Below the pieces are notes generated by a model. That model did not search any database and had not been told where the DNA came from. It was given only the letters and a program-made list of their open reading frames with translations. From Viola odorata (Eukaryota > Streptophyta > Magnoliopsida > Malpighiales > Violaceae): a stretch of DNA of 64,000 bases. This document shows, piece after piece, positions 1 to 10,139 of this stretch (positions are counted from its first letter, which is position 1; every line of letters begins with the position of its first letter). The position numbers and the translations under genes were made by a program. The stretch is from assembly GCA_963691705.1 (NCBI GenBank), contig OY829545.1, positions 32,041,475 to 32,105,474 of the forward strand, in the 5' to 3' direction.

Positions 1-120
1 CTTGGGAATGGTGGGGACGCACCCGGGAGGGAAAGTGATACCATTCTCCTCCAACTCAGCGTTTAAAACCGTATCGCAAGAGAAAATACTGGGTGATTGT
101 ACGATTTCTGGATCCACGGG
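1..120 (-). CDS. Possible third antisense ORF, cut by the window edge
   Basis: Reading the minus strand from about 123 down to base 1 gives an open frame of about 40 codons that includes the string EIVQSPSIF and ends in a proline-rich stretch. It is preceded, still on the minus strand, by a plausible intron: a donor GTATCAC after CTTCAAG near 203 and an acceptor TTTCTCTAAAG near 121, with a TATATTTT motif near 265. I see no start codon in the upstream exon, so the start, the intron and even the coding status are uncertain. It is listed because it has the same orientation and promoter-like layout as its two neighbours. No function can be assigned. Confidence 0.22.
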
Positions 121-629
121 TCTTTAGAGAAATCGTCTGGTTCTAGTCACAACCATAATAAACTAATGAACAGAAGATCTGAAGGGATGAAGTGATACCT
201 TGAAGGGAAAGATCCGCGGACGGAATTGACGAAGGGCGAAGGTCGGACGAGAACCTTTTCAGAGAAAATATAGGAAAGGGAGAAATTTTGAAATAAGGGC
301 AAAAAGCATTAGAAAGAGAAGATAATCTCTTTTAAAGACCCAAAATGTCACAGCATTAACTGAACCACCAATCGCGCGAGGACGCGTGTAAAAGAAATGG
401 GCCACGTGGAATAATGCTCAGAAGATAGAAGCAAGCAGTTACTCGCCACGACCTACCAAGTGGCAGTTAATGATTGGCCAAGTCAAAGCAGTTACAGAAC
501 ACCTGACGCAGCAAAGCTAACATTTTTGTGTCAGCTATCGACAAATTCGCACGGTGGCAAGGGAAAGAAAAACATCAGTTTATTGATTAAAAGCCCTACG
601 ACATCTACATCGAACCTAACGCTAGGCCA

Positions 630-1115
630 CTAATCCTCGTCAGGCCAGTACATGTCATAGTAAAAAACGTCGTCATCATCCGAGAGCGGCAGACCTCCGT
701 TTTAGGGAGGAAAAGGCTCGTCAGTCCTGCAGGGCCTCTGGTCAAGCTCAGACACCGGGCTTGTCGCGGGAGCAGCCTCCTCTATTGAAGCGGTGCGGGA
801 GCCCTTCCCCATAGTAAATGCGGCTGGCCCCAAGTTGGCATTCTGAATAGAGACTCTCTCCTCTGAAGGAGGACAAGGGGCAGACGGTGACGTTTCATCA
901 CCTTTCTGCAGTGCGAAGTAGTGAGGCTCATAACCGGTGAAGAAAGATTCAAAGGTCTTCTTTGTTTTCTTTGGGTTCTTGCGATCCCGGCATTTGGCAG
1001 GGCGTTTGGTAGGCCTCCATGGAGGTGAGGAAGGAGGATTGTCTGAATCTGGCGAAGTTGGAGGAGTCGGCAGAGAGTCATGCGCCGCAGTATCAAGAAA
1101 GTAGGAATCTGCCAT
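630..1115 (-). pseudogene. Antisense ORF A of the Tat-like element, with a late in-frame stop
   Basis: The frame starts at 1115 and runs 137 codons to a TAA at 702-704. Translation continues open in the same frame for 23 more codons, to a TAG at 630-632. The protein begins MADSYFLDTAAHDS and has a Pro/Ser-rich segment (about residues 15-35). A strongly basic patch follows (RPTKRPAKCRDRKNPKKTKK, about residues 34-53), which looks like a nuclear localisation signal. The extension past the stop is acidic and aromatic (DDDDVFYYDMYWPDED). A basic patch plus an acidic-aromatic tail would suit a nuclear regulatory protein, but that is inference and I know no characterised homologue. The TAA probably truncates a formerly longer protein. 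A TATA-like box lies about 75 bp upstream of the ATG. Confidence 0.5.
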
Positions 1116-1186
1116 TAAATCACAAGTAATCCAAGAAAAGAAATAAGAAGAAGAAGGCGAGCAAGAAAAAGGAGAGAAAAACTCCC

Positions 1187-1194
1187 TTTAAATA
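1187..1194 (-). promoter_or_regulatory. TATA-like box for antisense ORF A
   Basis: On the minus strand the sequence reads GGCTATTTAAAGGG, with TATTTAAA at 1194-1187, about 75 bp upstream of the ATG at 1115. This is the right distance for a plant core promoter with a leader of about 45 nt, and the leader is pyrimidine-rich (CT/TTC repeats), as many plant leaders are. It would make the antisense ORF independent of the LTR promoter. Inferred from sequence only. Confidence 0.5.
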
Positions 1195-1603
1195 GCCAAG
1201 GGAAAGGATATCCTGATCCCTTTGGGTGTCCCTTGAATGCAATAAGTGCACCTGGAGAAGAACAATCATGATTACAGAATCTGATGCACGCAACTGTTCG
1301 AGAACAGCGCCAATCAAAAGGCACCAAAAAACCACCCAATCGTGGGGAGCGCGGCGCAAGGAGGGATCGAGTGAACATTTATTGCCAAAATTCAAAGCAC
1401 CAAACACCTCATGGCAAGAAAAGACTCATTTTCGGTTGGGCTTATAACAACCATACCTAACTATAACAACAAACAGTAAGAGATCAAAGGTAGAAGACAG
1501 AGTAGCAGTTAAAGCAATATTTTATTTAATTACGGCCTGAACGGCCTAAGCGCTCAAAGCGTCTACACAGAAAGCATTAAAGCAAGAGAACAACAACAAA
1601 GGG

Positions 1604-1987
1604 TCAAGCGCGAGACCCAACATCATCGTCCTCAAGGGCAGTAGGGATCTCCCTTAGAGCATCCGCCACCAAAGACAGTTCGGCGGAGGAAACCCTCATG
1701 CCCTTCAAGCAGCACGTCAACAGGTCTTTCCTATGCTGCAGCATGGTAATGGTCACCTCGATGCGGGAGATCGCAACGGCCAGCTTCGACACATTCTGTA
1801 TAGGATTAAAATCTTCCATAGAAGCAGCCCCTTGTCTGGACAGCAAAGGGGTCATCATCCCCTGAAGCTCCAGGACATCTTTAGAGGTTTTGGTCAGCAT
1901 GGTCTCTAGGAAACCGACGTCAGACTCAACAAGGTTCTTCAGGCTGTGCGCCTTCGAGATCAGAAAGTTCTTCGTAAGATCATCCAT
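1604..1987 (-). CDS. Antisense ORF B of the Tat-like element
   Basis: An uninterrupted 127-codon frame begins MDDLTKNFLISKAHSL and ends DDDVGSRA. It is largely helical and amphipathic in composition, with regularly spaced Leu/Val residues, and may form a coiled coil; there is no signal peptide or membrane segment. Unlike ORF A it has no stop inside it. It lies in the pol-to-LTR interval, opposite to the retrotransposon sense strand, with a TATAAA box about 64 bp upstream. I do not recognise a family beyond the general class of extra antisense ORFs of Tat elements. A host-gene origin cannot be excluded, since such ORFs may have been captured. Confidence 0.5.
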   Translation of the reverse strand: MDDLTKNFLISKAHSLKNLVESDVGFLETMLTKTSKDVLELQGMMTPLLSRQGAASMEDFNPIQNVSKLAVAISRIEVTITMLQHRKDLLTCCLKGMRVSSAELSLVADALREIPTALEDDDVGSRA

Positions 1988-2050
1988 AGTTGAAAGCTAG
2001 AGGAAGTGCAAAAGCAGTCATGAAAAAAAAGCAGCACGACAAAAAGACAA

Positions 2051-2056
2051 TTTATA
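2051..2056 (-). promoter_or_regulatory. TATA box for antisense ORF B
   Basis: On the minus strand GCCTATAAATTG places a consensus TATAAA at 2056-2051, about 64 bp before the ATG at 1987. The spacing and orientation match those of the box upstream of antisense ORF A. Confidence 0.5.
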
Positions 2057-2209
2057 GGCAAAGAAGAATGGCGAGTGGAAGAAACACATTTCTTGATAAG
2101 ACAAATAATCTCTGACGCATGAAAACGAGCTGACTTGGCAAGATCAAAGAAGAAGCGGTAGCCCTTGGTAAACACCCGGGCTCATTTTCAGTTGGGCTTG
2201 TGATAACAA

Positions 2210-2815
2210 TACCCTTAACAACAAGGGCATTCTCGTCTTATATCCCGTGGAGGGAGGAAAAAGCTGCTGCTACCGCCCTGACAGCTTGGGGCTATCGGGT
2301 CTGGGATGGTCGACATCAACGAGGGGGTCCCACATATCACTTTACCATGACAATGGGTGTTATCCCATCCCAGGCCAATCCGACATCTTGCGAAGGGCGT
2401 AGGCGTTGTACCTCCTAGGTAAACGCCTACCCCTATACGTAAATCTATCGCAACGGCAGTACATCTCATCAAATGAGAACTCTCATCCCCCCCCCCCCCC
2501 CTGACGGGCGCGTTAGCACCTTGTGACCAAGATCACTCAGAAGTGCTCCATTTTTGCCTATAAATACCTCCGCCACAAAGGAGGGAGGTAAGCCTAAGAT
2601 TGCTAGCCAAAGCTCTGCTATTTCACACAATCACTACTGACTTAAGCATCGGAGTGTTTACGCTGGAGACCCCCTCCGGCGCTGTGCAGGTACACCGGAC
2701 GTTGTGGACAGTCGACTTCAAGGCTCATAATCCTCTACAATCTTACAGCAAACAGATCGAATCTTATCAATTTATATCTACATCATCACTATTTATTTTA
2801 TATCATTATTAAATC
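2210..2815 (+). repeat. LTR of the Tat/Retand-like element
   Basis: The LTR promoter is clear: TATAAATA at 2559-2566 after TTTTTGCC. It is followed by the R/U5 stretch ACTTAAGCATCGGAGTG near 2639 and a C/G-rich GGAGACCCCCTCCGGCG stretch, a layout I associate with Tat/Retand LTRs. A run of 13-14 C lies near 2490. The left edge is placed at the TG after GTTGGGCTTG and the right edge in AT-rich sequence near 2815; neither edge could be confirmed with a second LTR copy. Confidence 0.5.
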
Positions 2816-2914
2816 ATATCTATACCATTAATTTCCATACTTAATGGATATTGATTAATAAAAAAGAAATTAGTTTAATGACCATAGGGTCTCAACGTTT
2901 GAAATCACACTTTT

Positions 2915-3390
2915 TTTTTAAAAATTCTAATAAAGAGAATTCTTAAATTAATATCATACCTAACGATTAATAACAAATTTTTTTATATAGCAATACCTAT
3001 GTGTACGACTCTTATAAAAAATATTTTTTCTTCCAATTAGTGAGCCCTAGTTACAGTTGGGTACAAGCCGCAAGTTGTGGCAACATGGGACCCACTAATT
3101 GGAAGAATTTATTTTTTATAAGAGTCATACACGTTAGCATTGTCTTGTTAGATTTTTTGTAATGTTATTAGTTGTCAGGTATGATACTCCCTCCGTCCGG
3201 TATTAACTGTCTTTTTAGCACAGTAACTTTCAGTAGGTTTTACACTAAAAAGTCAAGTAAAGTGTACAGTAACTTTCCGTAGGTTTTCGCCACTTAATAC
3301 CGGACGGAGTGAGTATTACTTAAGATTTTTTTTATTGGAATTTGAAAAATAAAAAAATGCTTCTTTTTTATCACATGGATCCTTAAGGTC
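2915..3390. mobile_element. Foldback (long inverted repeat) element, possibly MULE-related
   Basis: A left arm running inward from about 2915 to 3050 pairs with a right arm from 3083 onward. The best-matching core is CTCTTATAAAAAATA followed by CTTCCAATTAGTG, and again further out TATCATACCT. The right arm is interrupted at 3186 by a Stowaway MITE and resumes at 3314 with the complement of the left AATTCTTAA segment. The loop is only about 30 bp. No coding capacity. Beyond the right end, 3383-3480 holds a short direct repeat (CTTAAGGTCAAGTTAGA twice). The outer ends and target duplication are not resolved. Confidence 0.55.
3187..3313. mobile_element. Stowaway-type MITE (127 bp)
   Basis: The terminal inverted repeats are CTCCCTCCGTCCGGTATTAA on the left and its near-perfect complement ending CCGGACGGAGTGAG on the right. 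TA dinucleotides lie immediately outside both ends (3185-3186 and 3314-3315). This is the hallmark of Stowaway/mariner-type MITEs. An internal imperfect repeat, AGTAACTTTC followed by GTAGGTTTT, occurs twice. It sits inside the right arm of the foldback element, so it is the younger insertion. Confidence 0.85.
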
Positions 3391-3968
3391 AAGTTAGATA
3401 AACATAAAGACCTATAGGCTGCAATTAAAAACATAAAGACCCTTAAGGTCAAGTTAGACAAACTTAGGAACTCTATGAGTCATTAAGCCAAAAAAATATT
3501 CTAAAAAGCACCAGCTAAGAATTCATGGTTGCTTCGAGGATCGAAAAATCGTCCCATATACCATGAACAAAAATTCTTTACTTCTAAGGCTCCCTTTGGC
3601 ATTCCAGTTCTAGCTGGAAAAGTACTGTGGGAAAAAGTGTTGTGTGAAAATCACTTTTGGAAAAATCAGTATGTTGTTTGGTAAATATTTGTTAAAAGTG
3701 CTATGAGATACCAGAAGTTGTTTATGGTGTTTGGTAAAATCTGTTGTTAAAACTATGGTTGGAATATAAAATGACTATAAAGGACACAATTTGTTTCAAA
3801 CATTAAAATTAATATTTTTTAGTATATATGTAGATTATTTAAATAAATCTATTTCTTTAAACAAATAATTAACATTTTATTTATAACAAGAATTAAAACT
3901 TCATTAGTAGAAGAAAAAAAAGTTAAATACTCATCACTTTTTTAAAGTTGTACATATATAAATCATAA

Positions 3969-5449
3969 TTACCTATTCATCATTAAGTTATTAGCTATTG
4001 AGTTACGAACTACATTCATATTAGTTATTGAGTTACGAACAACATTCATAGGTAACATTTCACTATTATTTCCTTCACTTTGCATACTTCCTTCACCTAT
4101 ATGCATCACATCTTGTGAAACTCCCTCCGTATCCGGAAAAATATCATCTGGCACAAAATCAGCATTCTCATCCAATCTTCTAAAAGTAGGATCATTCAGA
4201 AATTTTCTTCGTATAAAATTGTGCAAAACCATAGAAGCAACTACAATTTTAACTTGCGTTGGAAATGGATACGAAGGTATGTCACGTAATATTTTCCATC
4301 TTCTCTTCCAGACTCCAAATGTTCATTCTATATAACATCGTAATAAAGAATGTGCCCGATTAAAGGTTTCCTTACGACCCCTTGGTGGTTGCCCTTGTTG
4401 AAAATCAGGTAAATGATACCTTGTACTTTAGTAAGGTTTCAAATACCCATTAACGTCAGGATATCCAGCATCCACCACGTAATACTTACCTAATATCATA
4501 AATAAATTAACGTTATTAATACCGTAATAATTATTATCATAAATTCAATTGTTATTCCCTAATTCAAGTATTCTAGTTCAGATACAAGTGCAAGAAGCTA
4601 TCCCAAATAACAAAACAGAACAAATGGGAATGAAGCAAGTAAACCAATTTATTCACAAGCTACAAGAAAACAAATTGAATGACTAGTTTGCCTGTCATAT
4701 GTGGCAAAGCATTCCTACTTAAAAGGCACAAAAGAAAAATATTGAACGTATGGCCCTTCTATTAATTCACATAATAAAACAAGATATATGTACGATTAAT
4801 ACCGTATGAAAAAATGTTATTAACCTGGAGGTGGTTTAGGAAATTTTCATTATGGATAGTTGGCTATAGAATTGAAAATGCGAGTATCATGGGTTGTGTC
4901 TTCCCATCCGGTGCAAGCATATATGAATTGCATGTCAAAACTACATGCTGCCATGATATTTTGAGTCGAGATACTTTTTCTGCCAATGTATCTAATTTGA
5001 TCTTCTAGAGCCACACAAGCATATACATGTGTTCCATCTATGGCTCCAATACAATCTTAAAAGAAATTGTAATCAATTCTTAGCTGTATTAAATATGCAT
5101 AACGTATATATAAATATAAAATGTAAATGAAATTAATTTTTTACCATACCTTAAAATATGGCATATATCTTGTATCATTCGAAATTTGTGGTGGGACACT
5201 TTTGAAATCTCTAGGACGAATGATGTGCTCTGATAATGACCACACAACATCTAATACTTGATTAGAAACTCTACTAATTGTTTCACTAGAGTGTTGAAAT
5301 CGTTCACAAACGTGGCTGTTTGAAGCTCCTAAGGCGATAGTATATAAAAACATACACACTTTCTCAAGAACTGACATTCTTCGTGATGACTCCAATTTGC
5401 AAGATGATTGTAATGTGCTCACTAGTTGTAGTACTATATCTTTATCCAT
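3969..5449 (-). pseudogene. PIF/Harbinger (ALP1-like) DDE transposase, inactivated
   Basis: The N-terminal part (5449 down to 5141) contains MSVLEKVCMFLYTIALGA and ERFQHSSETISR, the helix-turn-helix region of the family, and ends at DTRYMPYFK. After an apparent intron the catalytic region follows: GAIDGTHVYACV (first Asp, near 5040) and then DTTHDTRIFN (second Asp, near 4890). The last block reads LLRCYIE, then a TGA at 4323-4325, then TFGVWKRRWKI. The Glu before the TGA is the expected third catalytic residue. The C-terminus VASMVLHNFIRRKF follows. The TGA sits where the family has Arg, so it probably arose from CGA by a C-to-T change. The full set of catalytic residues is recognisable but the gene is dead. 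Confidence 0.8.
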
Positions 5450-6912
5450 CTAGAACATAATTATAGACCGTAAATCCCTACCAGACAATACCTCAGTCAA
5501 CCATTTCATTCCTGTTTGGTATGATGATAACTTCTCAATTTCTCTTGGAAGATGAAGTCGTGATGTTCTTGAAGGAAGGATCTAGTCTCCTTTGGGAGGT
5601 GGTAAACACACAGATTAAAGGTGTTTAGATGGATATTTGTTAGTGTTTAATGGAGTAAATGCAGCGGATTAGATGAAGGAAGAGTAGATAGGAATTTATG
5701 GAAAACTATATATAAACTTGCATTCAAATGATTGTCAACTGTCTTGGTTTACACAATTGATTTATTCCACTTATGAAATGTTTCAAATTTCTTATTGTTG
5801 GATATTTCTCATAAAAACTAGAGACTTACGTGGAGCATTTTATATGGCAATCTCAATACCATTTTGCACTATAGAATCCTATAACTTCTCTATGCAGAAG
5901 AGCAGACAAAATAGTTACAAGAGGTTTTTATAATAGGCTCACTTCACCATTGTTTTTGAATTAAAATTATTTCTAAAATTAGGTATGAGAGAAATTAATT
6001 TAAAATATAAAATAACAATCTTAAATTATACGATTTTAATAAAATTCACATACGGTATAAAGTAATAATGTACAGTTACAATTCAACCATAACACTTTCT
6101 TTTTACAAATGGGGATTATTCAATGTGCAAACCAATGTGCAGAAACAATTGTGAGTAGTGAATGTCCAAAAGAAATGCCAAGAGAAATATCAACCTCATA
6201 AAAAAGCTAGAGACTTACATGGAGCATTCATCATATACACCGATCCAATCTCTAATTGGACCACTAAAAGTTTAACTTTTCTGAAAGTATTATGCAACTA
6301 GCTTCAGATTGGTACAACCACAACTTCAGATTGGTACCTGAACTTTACTACTACGGAACAGAGACAAACCTGTTGAGATGCCGCAACTGACAACACAAAC
6401 TTTATCCAGAGGTGCCAGTGGATTGATCTTGGCCAGACAACCTAAATGGATAACTGTGTATTCACTAAAGGAGGAGAAGAGTCTGGTGGGTGTTTGTTAA
6501 ATACATTTAATTTTACCTTTATTGAACTTCTTTATAATGGCGTACTGGAGCATTGTTTTGTTTGCCTTAACTCCTGGGAAATGTGAACAAAAATGTAAGA
6601 AAAATTAATAAACACATGTGCTCATTTTTAAACTTGAACTCTCTTCTAAAATATAATTTTTATATACATAAAACTAAAATTAAATTTGCAAAAAAAAAAA
6701 AACATATAGTAGTGTGATTGTGTGAGCATGAAATTCAAAAATAACAATCGTTATATTTCATATCTAAATAGATTTAACTAAAAATAATCTAAAAATTTAT
6801 GTTTAATTGAAGAAGAAAATATTTGATAAGTTTAATTATTTACAAATAAATAAAATAAGTCAATTCACATTACATCCGGGTGATATAGCAAACTCGGATA
6901 GTTCCTTCTTTA

Positions 6913-8074
6913 TTAACAACAAAGTTCTAACAATAAAGTTCTAACATAACACCCTACATAATAACTAATACGTAAACTTGAACTAAAACTAGAGATTCTT
7001 ATTCGGCCCCTTATTGATAAATGGTAAGTCAGCCAACGGAGCTTGTGTGCTGGTGATTCGAGCTCAAGATAGACCTCTCTCTTTAGTTTATCTTCAAGAA
7101 ATTCAGTCGCAAACATAAACGTGTCACCATTGATATCGAACCCTGGTATGGTGTTTAGGTCAGCCACAATCTCTCAGGGAAGGGACTTTAGGTTTAATAA
7201 CTCTAGAGGTCACCGTTGAACTCCTAGAGGCCACCGTACTAACCAATGTATCAAGCTGTCTAGCTAGCATTGCTGCCCCCCCCCCTAATTGCCTCTTCCC
7301 TTTCTTGAAATGAATGCTTGACTTGTCACAACCCCTACTTCAACATTTCTCCTCCTATCACTTGCTAAGCCCGGTTGAGTACTTCTAGTCTCAAACATCT
7401 CATCCAAACTTTCGTCAAATGGAATCCCCTCTATTGAATCACCACAACCTTCAACATCAGCTTGCTCCTCCTAAGGTGTAACGTTCACATTACATCCGGT
7501 GATATAGCAAACTCTCCGGTAGCTACAATGGTGGAAAACATCAATTCTAGTTTCTCTTCAAGTTGTGGTTCAATTCCACCTATTCTGAAATTTCCAAAAC
7601 TCGGGTTTACCTACACATTTAAAGAGATCCAAAATGATCTATCATGCAACAATTATGTTATAAGAACAAAGAAAGTAGAGCAAACAAAATGCAAAAAACT
7701 AAAAACTAACCTTGATTTTTTCTTCCCACCGAGCATTATCTGCACCAATAGTATTTTTATGTGTATCTCATCCTAACCCCGTCTCATTATGCATCAAATC
7801 TTTCCATAATTTATAATCTTTTTTTTAAAGCATCCCATTTGTTTTTAAGTTATTTTTGTCCATAATTTAATCCGGTTGTGTATCTCATCCTAACCCCGTC
7901 TCATTATGCATCAACTCTTTCCATAATTTATAATCTTTTTTTTAAAGCATCCCATTTGTTTTTAAGTTATTTTTGTCCATAATTTAATCCGGTTTCTTTA
8001 TGGAACTCATTGATAATAAAGTCCCACTCTTGTTTGTTGAAATAAGTGTTTGAAAGGTGTTTACCAAACACCAT
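6913..8074 (-). pseudogene. Myb/SANT-like DNA-binding protein, partner ORF of the Harbinger element
   Basis: Minus-strand blocks match the plant Myb/SANT-like family (L10-interacting MYB-like). They are, in order: NTYFNKQEWDFIINEFHKET then LKNKWDALKK (DNA-binding domain), ETGLG, DNARWEEKI, then a block like IGGIEPQLEEKLELMF (near 7560). The C-terminal block is IVADLNTIPGFDINGDTFMF with a following REVYLELESP (7167 down to about 7020). Frames are broken by stops and frameshifts. A 117-bp segment of the DNA-binding region is duplicated in tandem. The first Met (8074-8072) lies just inside the transposon's right end. In autonomous Harbinger elements this protein helps transposase bind DNA and enter the nucleus; that role is known of the family and cannot apply to this broken copy. 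Confidence 0.75.
7761..7994. repeat. Two tandem copies of a 117-bp unit inside the Myb/SANT pseudogene
   Basis: The unit 7761-7877, beginning GTGTATCTCATCCTAACC, is repeated at 7878-7994 with essentially one difference (CATCAAATC against CATCAACTC). The length is 39 codons exactly, so the duplication keeps frame. Near-identity indicates it is much younger than the decay of the rest of the gene. Confidence 0.9.
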
Positions 8075-8139
8075 TGTTGGTTTTTTGGTTTTGGAAACCA
8101 CTTTTTTAAAGTAGAACCAGAACCCCAAAGGGGTACTAA

Positions 8140-8907
8140 AAGGACCAGTGAAGGTTTCATATGTTGGCTTAGACATTTTGTATTAGGGTTGCGACATGAG
8201 ATTTCATCTGGGTTGAGTGGTTGCAAAATTGTGTCGTTTTCTTAAACGATTGCAAAAAAAAATTTAATTTCTTTTAGTCAAATTTTTTACTTAAATTAGA
8301 TAACAAAATAAATATGTACAAATATATTATTAATTAACATATTATAATACTATATATTATATATTTTAGTTTTGAGCATAATAAATATATACGGTAATTA
8401 TATTTGCGAAACCATATCCATACAATTTACTATGGATAATTAATGGGTATGGTTGGTGTGAATCTCCACTATTTTCCGATTCACTGCTATCCCTATTGGT
8501 ATGTGTTTAGATTGGGGTTTTCAACTAGAAAAAAAATTTCTTTTGATTTCAACATGTTCATAATGATCACTCCACTAATAAAATCATACCTTGACTAATA
8601 AAATACTATAGGTTGCTACAGAATTTGTGGTTCAAGAGTTTCTTTAGTTTAGACCTTGCTTTCGTGGGAGACTTACTAATTTGGGCCTTGATTCATGATA
8701 TCTACTGTAATGGTTTTCTCTAATATATATAAAGTGCAACAGATAAGGTAGTGATTGATATAGTCTTGGATAAGTAAGTACGCGATAAATTTTATCTATG
8801 TGGCCTTGCTTTATTAGATTTAACAAGTCCGGGTCAGTTTGGATCGGTTTGTGCTATCTTATATTCATGCCGACTTTTTCTTCTCAGTGTCCATGTGTAA
8901 GATGAAG
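8140..8907. other. Non-coding spacer
   Basis: AT-rich spacer between the Harbinger right end and the hAT left end. I see no domain, no splice-supported exon and no terminal repeat. Short minus-strand frames here are unsupported. Confidence 0.5.
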
Positions 8908-9209
8908 CCTATGATTAGACCTACTAATTGAACGGGCCGCTCGTAGGGCCAACCCGAGCTTACGAGAAATGTGTTAAGCCACGGGCCTAATAGTTGGGTC
9001 GTGACCTATCAGATACGACCACAAAGGTCTATGTCCGCCCACAAGCGTCTTAATTCTTGTAGGATTTGGATTACAGGTGCTAACAGGTGAAGCCATGTAG
9101 GAGTCTTCTAGACTTGTCATACATGTATTAGGAGTTTGAAGCCGAGTAGGGCTAAGATATTGTAACCGAGTAGGAGTCTAAAAGAGTTTAGAATGCTTCC
9201 ATGGGGAGG

Positions 9210-10137
9210 GGTAGAGTCTAGCTCAATGAGTATGGACAACAATAACACAAGAACGGAAGTAGAAGATGAGGTAGAAGATGGAGTTTTTCAGCAGAAATTA
9301 AACACAAATAAAAATACACACAAAGAGAACGAGAATACCCAGATGAAGGTGAAAGAGATTAGAGGTGGATGCTTGAACAACAAGGATTGAATACTTGAGC
9401 TTAGCTTGAATATATCACTTGAATACAACACAAGGGTATAATTATATTGCTCTTCAAATGAACTAAAATAGTGCTTCAAATATTACACATAATTGTTCTT
9501 GCACATGAAATAATAACGATTACACAAAGGTGAAAACTTGCTCTTTTTACGTGACTCAATCCAAGGCATTCCGTACCTAGGTAAGCACCAACAGAGTTTA
9601 GGTGAACAGGGAGGAGTATTCTCAACTCAACAAATTCACTTTCAAGTCTAAACTGAGGAAGGAAAGAAAGGAACTAGCTATTTATCCATGGGTGCATAAA
9701 GGGCATTTTTCAGAAATGAACATCACCTCGCTAGCGGCATGCTATTAAGAAGGCTAACGGCATGCCGTTAGCTTTGCTCTAAATCAATTCAATTTCTTCG
9801 GCGTTGGCGGCATGCCGTTAACAAGGCTAACGACATGTCGTTAGCTTCGCTTCATTTTCATTGTAATTTCTTGTCGTTGGCGGCATGCTGTTAAGAAGCT
9901 TAACGACATATCGTTAGCTTCGCTGAATTTGGATTTTTGATGGCTCCGAGCATATTTCTCATCCTCCGATGTGGTGTGCGATCATCATTAAGGTCTGGTA
10001 TTTGTGTTGAGGTAATTCCCTACCCATCTCAGCCTCGATCCATAGGGTAAGCTTCTAGGTCATGCTCCTTGTAATCGATCCTTGTGGTGTAGTATCCTCA
10101 AGTTCCAAGGCTGGCGTATGCGTGATCGCATCATCAC
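9210..10137 (-). repeat. 3' LTR of a minus-strand chromovirus, with palindrome array in U3
   Basis: On the minus strand the polyprotein tail runs into a purine tract AATGAGGAGG and then TGATGATGCGATCACG at 10137, read as the LTR start. A TATA-like GGATAAATAGC lies at about 9687-9678. The downstream R/U5 text (AGAATACTCCTCCCTG) matches LTRs at 13.7 kb and 59.6 kb. The right side is well placed; the left edge near 9210 is where the nested 5' LTR text resumes. Confidence 0.55.
9730..9915. repeat. Six palindromes in three pairs, 73-bp period (GCATGC dyads)
   Basis: Dyads centred at about 9739.5, 9762.5, 9812.5, 9835.5, 9885.5 and 9908.5 give spacings of 23, 50, 23, 50, 23 bp. The best copy is the perfect 18-bp palindrome CTAACGGCATGCCGTTAG near 9754-9771; others keep CGGCATGC, CGACATGTCG or CGACATATCG. 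Spacers contain AAGAAGG-like text within pairs. The array lies just upstream of the LTR TATA-like box, in U3. Confidence 0.85.
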
Positions 10138-10139
10138 CT

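Larger units (their letters stand above)
1..2815 (+). mobile_element. 3' part of a Tat/Retand-type Ty3/gypsy retrotransposon
   Basis: The window opens inside an LTR retrotransposon whose sense strand is plus. What remains is the region normally found between pol and the 3' LTR, followed by the LTR. The region holds open frames on the opposite strand, at 630-1115 and 1604-1987, with no pol domain in view. Antisense ORFs in this position are known from some Tat-lineage elements such as Retand; the lineage call rests on that layout and on the LTR style. A stretch starting CTCATTTTC and followed by GTTGGGCTT occurs twice, near 1427 and 2182, upstream of each antisense ORF, which suggests the antisense unit was duplicated. 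gag and pol lie left of the window if they still exist. Confidence 0.6.
3588..8136 (-). mobile_element. PIF/Harbinger DNA transposon, decayed, with both genes
   Basis: Left end: GGCTCCCTTTGGCATTCCAG starting at 3588. Right end read inward on the minus strand: GTACCCCTTTGGGGTTCTGG starting at 8136. The two share CCCTTTGG, TTC and GGTTCTA-like blocks. The trinucleotide TAA lies directly outside both ends (3585-3587 and 8137-8139), the usual 3-bp target duplication of this superfamily. Inside, on the minus strand, come a Myb/SANT-like gene and then a DDE transposase gene, the classical two-gene layout. The stretch 5450-6912 between them has no gene. Within it, 5574-5720 resembles an LTR-edge sequence also present near 11765, so a secondary insertion is possible. 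Confidence 0.7.

Noticed and set aside
3588..3760. Independent Tourist MITE at the left end of the Harbinger element
   Set aside because: The termini pair with 8136 across the whole element and TAA flanks fit the long element; no closer partner end was found.
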